From assembly GCA_910587635.1 (NCBI GenBank), contig CAJUNB010000031.1, positions 1 through 64,000 on the forward strand: a stretch of 64,000 nt of DNA, in the 5' to 3' direction. The stretch's first letter is position 1. Every line of letters starts with the position of its first letter. The translations under genes and the position numbers were made by a program. Of this stretch, positions 17,560 to 25,492 are shown in pieces. The notes below the pieces were generated by a model. That model did not search any database, was not told where the DNA came from, and worked only from the letters and a program-made list of their open reading frames with translations. This DNA is from an uncultured Lachnospiraceae bacterium. Its GTDB lineage: Bacteria; Bacillota; Clostridia; Lachnospirales; Lachnospiraceae.

Positions 17560-18495
17560 CTACCTCTTTTCAAATACCCTCAGCTTAGCACTCTTTGCTC
17601 TTTTATTACTTTCTGTCTCTTCTATCCCCGGTAAAATCGGTTTTCTCGTAATTACTTTTCCCTGAGACTGTTTTCCGCATACACAGACCGGAAACTCCGG
17701 CGGGCATATACAGGGATTCTCATTTTTTCGAAATGCATTTTTCACAATACGGTCTTCCAGAGAATGAAAGGTAATGATGCAAAGCCGTCCTCCCGGATGC
17801 AGCAGACCGATCAGCATGTCCAGAGAATTTTTCAACACTTCCAGCTCTCTGTTACATTCGATTCGAATCGCCTGAAAAGTCCTTTTGGAAGGATGTCCCA
17901 CACCTGCCCTCATCTTTGCAGGAATCGCTGCCTTTATCACTTCATTTAGTTCTCCGGTCGTCTCTATCGATTTTTTCTCCCGTGCCTGCACAATATGTTT
18001 TGCAATATTCTGTGCAAATTTATCTTCGCCGTATTCTCTGATGATGCGGGACAACTCCTGCAAAGAATACTGATTTACGATCTCCTTCGCCGTAAGCTGC
18101 TGTCGCCTGTCCATACGCATGTCCAATGTCGTATCGTGATGATAGGAAAATCCCCTCTCCAGAGTATCCAGCTGATAGGAAGATACTCCCAGATCCAGCA
18201 AAATGCCATCCACACCATCTATTCCCAGCTCTTTCAGTGCCCTGTCTGTATTTTCATAGTTACTGCGTACAATAGCTACCTGCTTCCCAAATCGGGAAAG
18301 CTTCTCCCCTGCCGCACTGATAGCGGCATCGTCCTGATCCAGTCCAATCAGTCTGCCCTGCCCGGAAAGCTGTCCCGCAATTCGAAAACTGTGTCCGCCG
18401 CCTCCCAGCGTACCGTCCACATAGACTCCATCCGGTTTTATATTCAGATGTTCAATTGTTTCTTCCAATAATACCGGCTTATGCCCAAATTCCAT
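17560..18495 (-). CDS. rsmH: 16S rRNA C1402 N4-methyltransferase RsmH
   Basis: A 311-residue SAM-dependent enzyme that methylates N4 of C1402 in the ribosomal P site. Motifs include HKPVLLEETIEHL, the SAM loop DGTLGGGGHS, LGLDQDD-type RLIGLDQDDAA, GILLDLGVSSYQLD and the C-terminal FHSLEDRIVKNAF. Full length. It follows mraZ by 14 bases in the standard dcw order. Confidence 0.96.
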   Translation of the reverse strand: MEFGHKPVLLEETIEHLNIKPDGVYVDGTLGGGGHSFRIAGQLSGQGRLIGLDQDDAAISAAGEKLSRFGKQVAIVRSNYENTDRALKELGIDGVDGILLDLGVSSYQLDTLERGFSYHHDTTLDMRMDRRQQLTAKEIVNQYSLQELSRIIREYGEDKFAQNIAKHIVQAREKKSIETTGELNEVIKAAIPAKMRAGVGHPSKRTFQAIRIECNRELEVLKNSLDMLIGLLHPGGRLCIITFHSLEDRIVKNAFRKNENPCICPPEFPVCVCGKQSQGKVITRKPILPGIEETESNKRAKSAKLRVFEKR

Positions 18496-18509
18496 GCAGT
18501 TTCTCTCAC

Positions 18510-18941
18510 CTATATACTCAGCCCCAGATCCGCCATATGTTCTGCCACAGCATCCATGTCCTCAAAAGAGGCTGCACCTTCCCATCTCTCTCTACTCCAG
18601 ATTTCGATCCTGCTCCCCACACCGATCAGTACCACATCCTTCAGAAGGGCCGCAAATTCCCTGAGAGAAGAAGGCAACAAAATCCTTCCCTGCTTGTCCA
18701 CCTCCACACTGGCAGCTCCTGCCAGGAAAAAACGTACAAACTGTCTCGCTTCTTTATTGGTAATCGGCAGTGATTTCAGCTTTTCCTCAAATGCAGTCCA
18801 CTCATTGTTGTCATACACAAACAGGCACCCGTCCAGTCCCTTCGTTACAACGAACTCATCGCCTAACGTCTCCCGGAATTTGGAAGGTACAATAACTCTG
18901 CCTTTTGCATCAATTGTATGGTTGTATTCTCCCATAAACAT
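18510..18941 (-). CDS. mraZ: Transcriptional regulator MraZ
   Basis: A 144-amino-acid protein (143 codons plus stop boundary) built of two AbrB-like SpoVT halves. It forms ring oligomers and represses its own dcw operon. The N-terminus MFMGEYNHTIDAKGRVIVPSKF and the second repeat VDKQGRILLPSSLREFA are typical. I chose the ATG at 18941, which has AGGTGA upstream and gives the canonical N-terminus; an in-frame ATG ten codons earlier is less likely. Its predicted operator is just upstream. Confidence 0.95.
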   Translation of the reverse strand: MFMGEYNHTIDAKGRVIVPSKFRETLGDEFVVTKGLDGCLFVYDNNEWTAFEEKLKSLPITNKEARQFVRFFLAGAASVEVDKQGRILLPSSLREFAALLKDVVLIGVGSRIEIWSRERWEGAASFEDMDAVAEHMADLGLSI

Positions 18942-19002
18942 AAGCGTCACCTGCCATGAGCAGTCTGCCATGGATTTTGGTTCTATTTGATGTCATTTCC
19001 TT

Positions 19003-19046
19003 CTACTATATTCCACTTTGAACCACTTCAAACCACTTTCCACCAC
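19003..19046 (-). promoter_or_regulatory. MraZ-type operator: GTGG repeats every 10 bp
   Basis: On the minus strand GTGG occurs at four places exactly 10 bp apart (plus-strand CCAC at 19013, 19023, 19033 and 19043). A degenerate fifth copy, GTAG, is at 19003. MraZ proteins bind tandem GTG-containing boxes with about 10-bp periodicity upstream of mraZ. The array lies just downstream of the predicted start of transcription, which suits repression. Confidence 0.8.
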
Positions 19047-19056
19047 TCGTATCCTT

Positions 19057-19085
19057 ATTCTATCCCAGTTTGTACCCCCTGACAA
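19057..19085 (-). promoter_or_regulatory. Promoter of the mraZ division operon
   Basis: On the minus strand -35 TTGTCA (19085-19080), a 17-bp spacer and -10 TAGAAT (19062-19057). Transcription should begin near 19050, running straight into the GTGG boxes. It is about 140 bases before the mraZ start. Confidence 0.72.
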
Positions 19086-19131
19086 GGGGAACTTATGTTT
19101 TCCGGCCTCTCCAAAAGGGGAATGTATGTTT
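19084..19131 (-). repeat. Direct 17-bp repeat upstream of the mraZ promoter
   Basis: Two copies of AAACATAnnTTCCCCTT (minus strand; 19131-19115 and 19100-19084) match at 15 of 17 positions. They are 31 bp apart, close to three helical turns, and the proximal copy touches the -35. This placement suits an activator site. The binding factor is unknown. Confidence 0.5.
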
Positions 19132-19172
19132 CTCTTTTCTCTCTCAATCCCCTGTTTTAGCCTGTTTACGAC

Positions 19173-19216
19173 AAAAAAGTTCGACAGAAACTTGTCAATT
19201 TCTGTCGAACTTTTTT
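19173..19216 (-). terminator. Terminator after thrS
   Basis: A perfect 18-bp stem (19173-19190 and 19199-19216; core GTTCGACAGAAA) with an 8-base loop. It is flanked by A and T runs, so it could terminate from either side. It lies 26 bases after the thrS stop and insulates the mraZ promoter. Confidence 0.92.
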
Positions 19217-19241
19217 CATAAAATTAATAATTTCGTAAAAT

Positions 19242-21206
19242 TTATTTTTTCTCTTCTTCCGGCAGTTCCTCCCGGATCTCCTTCGTCCGAATTTCCCTGC
19301 AAATCTGCTCCGTAAATTTCTCCACGCTCTTTTGTCCCTCATTGCCGGCAAACCGGCTTCTGACGCTTACCTGCCCCTGCTCTTCCTCATTGGCTCCCAC
19401 TACAAGCATATAAGGAAGTTTTGCCATCCGGGCTTCTCTGATCTTATAGCCGATCTTTTCAGAGCGGTTGTCCACCGTAACATCAATACCGTTTGCCGCC
19501 AGTTCCTTTCTGACTTTCTCTGCGTACGCCTCAAATTTCTCGGATATCGTCAGAATACGTACCTGTTCCGGGCAGAGCCACGTGGGGAATTTGCCGGCAT
19601 ATTTCTCGGTCAGCCACGCCAGCGTCCGCTCATAACAGCCAAGAGATGTCCTGTGAATTACATAGGGACGTATCTTTTCCCCATTCTGATCGATATAGTA
19701 CATATCAAAGTTCTCAGCAATCGCACAGTCCAGCTGTATCGTAATCATCGTGTCTTCTTTGCCGTATACATTCTTTGCCTGGATATCAATCTTCGGTCCA
19801 TAAAAGGCCGCTTCCCCTTCCGCTTCCACGAAAGGAAGAGCATTTTCCACCAGAATCTGCCGCAGCGCTCCCTGCGCCTTCTCCCAGTACGCCTCATCCC
19901 CCAGATATTTCTCTGTATTGTTCGGATCCCACTTGGACAGACGGTAAGTCACATCCTCCTGAAGGCCCAGCGTAGCAAGCACATAATTTGCCAGATTCAG
20001 ACAGCTTTTCAGCTCATCCTCCACCTGATCTGGACGGATTACGAGATGTCCCTCCGAAATCGTGAACTGCCGTACTCTCGTCAGGCCATGCATTTCACCG
20101 GAGTCTTCGTTCCGAAACAGAGTGGATGTTTCCCCGTAACGAATAGGCAAATCCCTGTAGGAATGCTGACTGTTTTTATAGCAGTAATACTGGAATGGAC
20201 ATGTCATCGGACGAAGGGCGAACACTTCCCTGTCCTTCTCTTCGTCTCCCAGGACAAACATCCCTTCTTTGTAATGATCCCAGTGACCTGAAATCTTATA
20301 CAGGTCGCTCTTTGCCATAAGTGGAGTCTTTGTCCGCACATAGCCCCACTCTCTGTCTTCCAGATCCTCTATCCAGCGCTGCATTTTCATGACCATCTTC
20401 GTTCCCCGGGGAAGCAAAAGAGGCAGTCCCTGGCCGATGACATCCACTGTGGTAAACAGTTCCATCTCCCGGCCAAGTCTGTTATGATCTCGTTTCTTAA
20501 TATCTTCCAGGTGTTCCAGATAAGCAGCCAGCTCATCCTTTCCGGCAAAAGCCGTCCCGTATATACGCTGAAGCTGCGCCCTGTTGGAATCTCCTCTCCA
20601 GTATGCCATGGAAGAGGAAATCAGTTTGAACGCTTTTATTCCTTTTGTATTCATAAGGTGAGGACCCGCGCACAGATCTATGAAGCCGCCCTGATCGTAA
20701 AAGGAAATCTCCTCTTCCTCTGGAAGCTCCCGGATCAGTTCCACCTTATAGGGCTCTTCCCGCTCTTCCATAAAGCGGATCGCTTCCTCCCTGGGAAGGG
20801 TAAAACGCTCCAGCATATGTCCTTCCTTTATGATTTTTTTCATTTCTTTTTCCAGATTGTCCAGATCTTCTCTGGAGAAAGGGGCATGGTCGAAATCGTA
20901 ATAAAATCCCTCATCGATGGAAGGTCCTATCGTCACCTTCGCATCCGGGAACAGCCGCTTTACCGCCTCGGCCAGCACATGAGAACAGGTATGCCGCATT
21001 GCCCGCAGTCCTTCTGTATCCCTGGCTGTCAGAATCTGCAGACTACAGTCGCGGTCTACCACCGTCCGAAGATCCACAACGCCACCGTCTATCTCGCCCG
21101 CACAGGCGTTTCTCGCCAGCCCTTCACTGATATCCAGCGCGATGTCATATACAGACATCGCCTGTCCATATTCTTTTATCGTACCATCTTTCAGTGTGAT
21201 TTTCAT
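19242..21206 (-). CDS. thrS: Threonyl-tRNA synthetase
   Basis: A 654-residue class II synthetase. In order: TGS domain (1-60), second additional editing domain with HTCSHVLAEAVKRLFP and a Zn-type HxxxH, then the catalytic core with RPMTCPFQYYCYKNSQ and RYGETSTLFRNEDSGEMHGL. Near the end is the anticodon-binding domain (CPEQVRILTISEKFEAYAEKV). The ATG at 21206 has AGGAAG upstream and matches the usual MKITLKDG start. It follows pnp by only 16 bases, so no T-box leader can sit in front of it. This is unusual for a Firmicute thrS. Confidence 0.95.
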   Translation of the reverse strand: MKITLKDGTIKEYGQAMSVYDIALDISEGLARNACAGEIDGGVVDLRTVVDRDCSLQILTARDTEGLRAMRHTCSHVLAEAVKRLFPDAKVTIGPSIDEGFYYDFDHAPFSREDLDNLEKEMKKIIKEGHMLERFTLPREEAIRFMEEREEPYKVELIRELPEEEEISFYDQGGFIDLCAGPHLMNTKGIKAFKLISSSMAYWRGDSNRAQLQRIYGTAFAGKDELAAYLEHLEDIKKRDHNRLGREMELFTTVDVIGQGLPLLLPRGTKMVMKMQRWIEDLEDREWGYVRTKTPLMAKSDLYKISGHWDHYKEGMFVLGDEEKDREVFALRPMTCPFQYYCYKNSQHSYRDLPIRYGETSTLFRNEDSGEMHGLTRVRQFTISEGHLVIRPDQVEDELKSCLNLANYVLATLGLQEDVTYRLSKWDPNNTEKYLGDEAYWEKAQGALRQILVENALPFVEAEGEAAFYGPKIDIQAKNVYGKEDTMITIQLDCAIAENFDMYYIDQNGEKIRPYVIHRTSLGCYERTLAWLTEKYAGKFPTWLCPEQVRILTISEKFEAYAEKVRKELAANGIDVTVDNRSEKIGYKIREARMAKLPYMLVVGANEEEQGQVSVRSRFAGNEGQKSVEKFTEQICREIRTKEIREELPEEEKK

Positions 21207-21222
21207 ATGGCTTCCTTTCTTA

Positions 21223-23313
21223 TTACTGCTGTGCCACACCCTTCATGGAAAAGCTGATGCGTCCCATCTTATCTTTTCCAAGGCAGACCACTGTCACCTT
21301 GTCCCCAAGCGTCAGCACGTCTTCCACATGGTTGATTCTCTCTTTGGAAATCTTGGAAATATGAACCATTCCCTCTTTTCCGGGAGCAAACTCAATAAAT
21401 GCCCCAAACTCTTTGATACTGACCACCGTACCGGTAAATACCTGTCCCGCTTCGAATTCCGTCGTGATGATTTTAATCATATCCACCGCTTTGTTCATCA
21501 TCGCCTGGTCAGTGCCGCATACGGATACAGAACCGTCATCCTCGATATCGATCTTCACGCCTGTCCGCTCGATGATCGTATTGATCGTCTTGCCTCTCTG
21601 TCCTACCACATCGCCGATCTTTTCAGGATCGATCTGAATCTGAATAATCTTCGGCGCATACTCACTGACAGTCGGACGGGGCGCGCTGATGGCGGGTTTC
21701 ATGCAGGTATCCATAATGAACAGCCTTGCCTCCCGGCATCTTTCGACAGCACCTTCCACGATCGCTCTTGTCAGACCATGGATTTTGATATCCATCTGGA
21801 TTGCTGTAATACCCTCCGTCGTACCTGTTACCTTGAAATCCATATCTCCGAAGAAATCTTCCAGACCCTGAATATCTGTCAGAAGTACATAATCGTCGTC
21901 ACTTTCTCCTGTGACAAGACCACAGGAAATACCTGCTACCATCTTTTTAATCGGTACCCCCGCTGCCATCAGAGACATGCAGGAAGCACAGGTGGATGCC
22001 ATGGAAGTGGAACCGTTGGATTCGAATGTCTCCGATACGGAACGAATCGCATAGGGAAATTCCTCTGTGGAAGGCAGTACCGGTATGAGCGCTCTCTCTG
22101 CCAGTGCCCCATGGCCGATTTCCCGGCGTCCCGGTCCTCTGGACGGTTTCGTCTCTCCCACTGAATAGGACGGGAAATTATAATGATGCATATAGCGTTT
22201 ATTCACTTCATTTTCATCCAGTCCGTCGATTCTCTGTACTTCGGACAGAGGAGCCAGTGTCGTTACATTACAGATCTGTGTCTGTCCTCTCGTAAACATA
22301 GCCGAACCATGTACTCTCGGAATCGGATCTACCTCAGCTGTCAGAGGACGGATCTGGGTAATCTCACGGCCGTCAGGACGTTTATGATCTTTCAGGATCA
22401 TCTTACGTACTGTCTTCTTTTCGTACTGATAGATAGCCTCGCCCAGCATTGCCAGCCATTCTTCATTTTCTGCAAATGCCTCTTCCAAGCGCTCGGTGAT
22501 CTTTCTGATATTTTCTTCCCGAACCTGCTTCTCATCCGTAAATACCGCTTCTTCCATCTCCTGTGGAGGAACAAGCTCTTTTATCTTCGCAAACATATCT
22601 TCAGGAATTGCACAGCTCGTATATTCATGCTTCTGTTTGCCCACCTCGGAAACAATCTCATTGATAAAGGCAATAATCGTCTGATTGATATCATGAGCTG
22701 TGTAAATCGCCTGAATCATCTGTGCTTCCGGGATTTCATTGGCTCCTGCTTCGATCATGATGACCTTTTCACTGGTGGAGGCCACAGTCAGCTTCAGATC
22801 TCCCTTTTTCCACTGCTCCTGGGAAGGATTGATAACCAGTTCTCCGTCAATCATACCGATCTGTGTCATGGCACAGGGACCGGAAAAGGGAATATCAGAA
22901 ATGCATGTGGCAATAGAAGCACCCAGCATCGCCACCAACTCAGGACGGCACTGGGGATCCACTGACATAACCATATTATTCAAAGTGACATCATTTCTAT
23001 AATCCTTCGGAAACAGGGGTCTCATCGGCCTGTCAATGACACGGCTTGTCAGCACTGCATTTTCGGAAGCCTTCCCCTCTCTCTTGTTAAAGCCTCCCGG
23101 AATCTTTCCTACTGCATATAATTTTTCTTCATATTCCACACTCAACGGAAAGAAATCAATCCCTTCCCTCGGTTTTTCCGATGCGGTAGCGGTACTGAGT
23201 ACCGTCGTCTCTCCATACTGCATAAAGGCACAGCCATTCGCCTGTTTGCCCACTTTGCCGATTTCTACCTTCAGGGTACGTCCGGCAAGTTCCATTGTGT
23301 AAGTCTTGTACAT
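21223..23313 (-). CDS. pnp: Polyribonucleotide nucleotidyltransferase (PNPase)
   Basis: A 696-residue phosphorolytic 3'-5' exoribonuclease of the degradosome. It has two RNase PH domains separated by an alpha-helical domain (second core: ETKPSRGPGRREIGHGALAERAL, FTRGQTQICNVTTLAPLSE). A KH domain (IGDVVGQRGKTINTIIERTG) and an S1 domain (FEAGQVFTGTVVSIKEFGAFIEF) follow. The ATG at 23313 has AAAGGAG upstream; an in-frame run of 54 codons before it is leader, not protein. It is separated from rpsO by a terminator and a long leader. Confidence 0.95.
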   Translation of the reverse strand: MYKTYTMELAGRTLKVEIGKVGKQANGCAFMQYGETTVLSTATASEKPREGIDFFPLSVEYEEKLYAVGKIPGGFNKREGKASENAVLTSRVIDRPMRPLFPKDYRNDVTLNNMVMSVDPQCRPELVAMLGASIATCISDIPFSGPCAMTQIGMIDGELVINPSQEQWKKGDLKLTVASTSEKVIMIEAGANEIPEAQMIQAIYTAHDINQTIIAFINEIVSEVGKQKHEYTSCAIPEDMFAKIKELVPPQEMEEAVFTDEKQVREENIRKITERLEEAFAENEEWLAMLGEAIYQYEKKTVRKMILKDHKRPDGREITQIRPLTAEVDPIPRVHGSAMFTRGQTQICNVTTLAPLSEVQRIDGLDENEVNKRYMHHYNFPSYSVGETKPSRGPGRREIGHGALAERALIPVLPSTEEFPYAIRSVSETFESNGSTSMASTCASCMSLMAAGVPIKKMVAGISCGLVTGESDDDYVLLTDIQGLEDFFGDMDFKVTGTTEGITAIQMDIKIHGLTRAIVEGAVERCREARLFIMDTCMKPAISAPRPTVSEYAPKIIQIQIDPEKIGDVVGQRGKTINTIIERTGVKIDIEDDGSVSVCGTDQAMMNKAVDMIKIITTEFEAGQVFTGTVVSIKEFGAFIEFAPGKEGMVHISKISKERINHVEDVLTLGDKVTVVCLGKDKMGRISFSMKGVAQQ

Positions 23314-23666
23314 ATTTTTCTCCTTTTTCACCTTGACAGATACAGAGGCCACCGATCTCTCCACTATCGATGCCCTGTGTGCATCCGCACATTTTCCATA
23401 AATACTCCGCCGGACAGAAGATGCCGAAACTACTGACCTGTATACATACGCGGGCCTGCCTGCGCCTGTGTACACCTCAGTGGTCTCGGAAGCTAACTTC
23501 TGCCCTTTTCATGGGAATCCATGGTGATTCCCCGCGCGCGAGCGGGCTGCCCCGGCAGCATTTTCCTCTTACGCGCAGTGTGCACAAAATGGAATCCTGC
23601 TTTGCTGGATTCCCCGCGCGCGAGCGGGCTGCCCCGGCAGCATTTTCCTCTCCGCGAGCTGCGCAT
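23314..23666 (-). other. Leader and intergenic region before pnp
   Basis: About 350 bases without a supported gene. The part nearest pnp (23314-23480) is open in the pnp frame but has no ribosome site, and it can form an imperfect hairpin (CTGAGGTGTA near 23475 with TATACAGGTCAG near 23440). Such leaders are targets of PNPase autocontrol in other bacteria; here that is only a suggestion. The distal part carries the GC-rich repeats listed separately. I see no clear promoter, so pnp may depend on read-through from rpsO. Confidence 0.4.
23526..23651. repeat. GC-rich hairpin repeat, two copies between rpsO and pnp
   Basis: A 44-base unit beginning GATTCCCCGCGCGCGAGCGG occurs identically at 23526-23569 and 23608-23651. 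Each contains CCGC/GCGG and GCTGCC/GGCAGC hairpins and is preceded by a GAATC/GATTC inverted pair. The same module with a different hairpin sequence recurs at 46345 and 46516. Confidence 0.75.
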
Positions 23667-23697
23667 AAAAAGGCGGATGAAAATCCATCAATCCGCC
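23667..23697 (-). terminator. Terminator after rpsO
   Basis: Stem GGCGGAT/ATCCGCC (23672-23678 and 23691-23697), 12-base loop, followed by five T residues on the minus strand. It starts 12 bases after the rpsO stop and should reduce transcription into pnp. Confidence 0.82.
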
Positions 23698-23709
23698 TGT
23701 TTAACACTA

Positions 23710-23976
23710 TTATTTTCTCAGACCCAGTCTTTCGATCAGAGTACGATATCTTGTAATATCTTTCTTCTTCAGATAGGAAAGCATCCCCCTTCTCTGTCCG
23801 ACCATTTTCAGAAGTCCTCTTCTGGAATGATGATCTTTCGGGTTTACCTTCAGATGCTCAGTCAGCTCCTGAATCCTCTCTGTCAATACCGCAACCTGTA
23901 CTTCCGGTGAACCGGTATCCCCTTCACTCCTTGCATACTCATGAATAATCGCTGTCTTTTTCTCCTTAGAAATCAT
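23710..23976 (-). CDS. rpsO: 30S ribosomal protein S15
   Basis: An 88-residue primary 16S rRNA-binding protein of the small subunit platform. The sequence is typical: GDTGSPEVQVAVLTERI, LTEHLKVNPKDHHSRRGLL and MLSYLKKKDITRYRTLIERLGLR. The ATG at 23976 has AGGAGG upstream; the 40-codon in-frame extension is leader. rpsO followed by pnp is the common bacterial order. Confidence 0.97.
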   Translation of the reverse strand: MISKEKKTAIIHEYARSEGDTGSPEVQVAVLTERIQELTEHLKVNPKDHHSRRGLLKMVGQRRGMLSYLKKKDITRYRTLIERLGLRK

Positions 23977-24009
23977 GTGAATTCCTCCTGCTAAAATAAT
24001 TATGATTAC

Positions 24010-24056
24010 ACCTGTCACCAGGAACGGGTTGGAGAAGCCCTGTTCTGAGTAACGGT
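24010..24056 (-). ncRNA. Candidate S15-responsive leader hairpin of rpsO
   Basis: The transcript between the promoter and the rpsO ribosome site folds into one long stem. In RNA sense ACC pairs with GGU, GUUAC with GUGAC, CAG with CUG, GAAC with GUUC, and GGG with CCC. Single-base bulges separate the segments and the apical loop is CUUCUCCAA. Helices with internal bulges in rpsO leaders are the usual target of S15 feedback. Structure is read by eye; S15 binding is inferred from position. Confidence 0.5.
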
Positions 24057-24073
24057 AAATATCATACTCGGTC

Positions 24074-24102
24074 AGTATAGCACACTCACTTTGCAAAGTA
24101 AA
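24074..24102 (-). promoter_or_regulatory. rpsO promoter
   Basis: On the minus strand -35 TTTACT (24102-24097), 17-bp spacer and -10 TATACT (24079-24074). The predicted start is about 90 bases before the rpsO ATG, just upstream of the leader hairpin. Confidence 0.6.
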
Positions 24103-24195
24103 GCAGTTTTTCTACTTTTGTACTTCTCATCCAGGCACATTTTTCCCAGTATTCCGTCGTTTTCCGCCTCTCAAAATGCCGCCGTCAGACCGAAA

Positions 24196-25461
24196 CTATT
24201 TTGTCCACTCCCGGATCATTTCCATATACGTTTCGATTGCCTGGAAATACTGTTCCCTCGGCAGATACTCATTGACTACATGGGCATTGTGGCAGGTACC
24301 CGGTCCGTACACCACCGTAGGAACTTTGGCGATATTGGTCAGATGTCTTGCATCGCATCCCGCGGTCATGCCGGAAATCACCCGCTTTCCCGTCACCTTA
24401 TCGACCACAGCCGCCAGCGTCTGAACGAGTGGATCGTTTACATCTGTTTCAAAAGGCGGGCAATCCTGATACCACTGGAAAGTAATAGGGTGTTCTCTGA
24501 GCCACTCGTCCCCGGCTGCCATCAGATTCAGATGAGCTTCCACCTCTTTTACCACTTCGTCCTTGTCCACAGTGTGCCGCACTCCATATTTATCAATTTC
24601 CGAAGGGAAATATTCCACATCAAACTTCAGAAGACACCGTTCTGCCACTGTGGAAGCTGCTACACCCCCTTCTATACAGCCGATATTCATCGTAGGCGGT
24701 GCCAGCAGTGGATGCCGCTTCGTCGTCATCCACTTCGTCTCCAGCTCCCGGATAGCCAGTATCACCTTTACCATCTTTTCAATGGCGTTTTCTCCAAATC
24801 CCCGCAGACTGGCATGGATAGGGCGTCCTGTGATTTCTGCCGATACGAGCCATGCGCCCCGGTTCGCTGCAAACACTTCCAGATTGGAACCTTCTGCGAT
24901 AATAGCCCCGTCTGCCCGGTAACCTCTCTCTACACAGGCCAGCGTCCCGTTACCGCCGCCCTCTTCATCCACTACCGACTCCAGGATAATATCCCCCCTG
25001 GGCCGGAATCCTTCCGACAGGACAAACTCCATCGCCAGTACGAGAGCACTGAGCCCTCCTTTCATATCATCGGTTCCAAGTCCGTAGAGCTTACCTTCCT
25101 TCTGTGTCATTGTCCACGGATCCGTATGCCACATCGCCAGATCGCCCGAAGGCATTGTATCCATATGGCCGTTGAGAATCAGCGACTTCCCACCGCCGCT
25201 TCCTTTGTATCTACCCACTACATTGGGTCTGTCCACATAACTGTGCCCTTCATTGTAACCCGGATATGTTTTCATCTTCTCATTGTCCGGTTCAAAAATA
25301 TCTACACTGCATCCAAGCTGCCGCAAATATTCTGCCATATACAGCTGCGCCTCTTTCTCCTGCCCGTCTTCCCCATGCCGTATGACAGAAGTATCAAAAG
25401 ATATGAGCTTTTCCAGAAAAGCCAGACTCTTTTCTTTCTGTTCCTGTGTCAATTTTCCCAT
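24196..25461 (-). CDS. M20 family metallopeptidase (ArgE/DapE-like)
   Basis: A 421-residue cytoplasmic di-zinc hydrolase that removes acyl or aminoacyl groups from small amides. Metal and catalytic motifs are complete: ILNGHMDTMPSGD, YGLGTDDMKGG, SVVDEEGGGNG, the dimerisation domain with GRPIHASLRG, and TAGCDARHLTNIAKVPTVVYGPG near the end. No signal peptide. It is the last gene of the ABC-transporter operon, 31 bases after the permease, which suggests it acts on the imported compound or a derivative. The exact substrate cannot be told from sequence. Confidence 0.85.
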   Translation of the reverse strand: MGKLTQEQKEKSLAFLEKLISFDTSVIRHGEDGQEKEAQLYMAEYLRQLGCSVDIFEPDNEKMKTYPGYNEGHSYVDRPNVVGRYKGSGGGKSLILNGHMDTMPSGDLAMWHTDPWTMTQKEGKLYGLGTDDMKGGLSALVLAMEFVLSEGFRPRGDIILESVVDEEGGGNGTLACVERGYRADGAIIAEGSNLEVFAANRGAWLVSAEITGRPIHASLRGFGENAIEKMVKVILAIRELETKWMTTKRHPLLAPPTMNIGCIEGGVAASTVAERCLLKFDVEYFPSEIDKYGVRHTVDKDEVVKEVEAHLNLMAAGDEWLREHPITFQWYQDCPPFETDVNDPLVQTLAAVVDKVTGKRVISGMTAGCDARHLTNIAKVPTVVYGPGTCHNAHVVNEYLPREQYFQAIETYMEMIREWTK

Positions 25462-25492
25462 AGAAATCTCCTTACAACTCTACCAATCCATT

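Noticed and set aside
23314..23475. N-terminal extension of PNPase by 54 residues
   Set aside because: The extension is not family-like and a strong ribosome site precedes the ATG at 23313.
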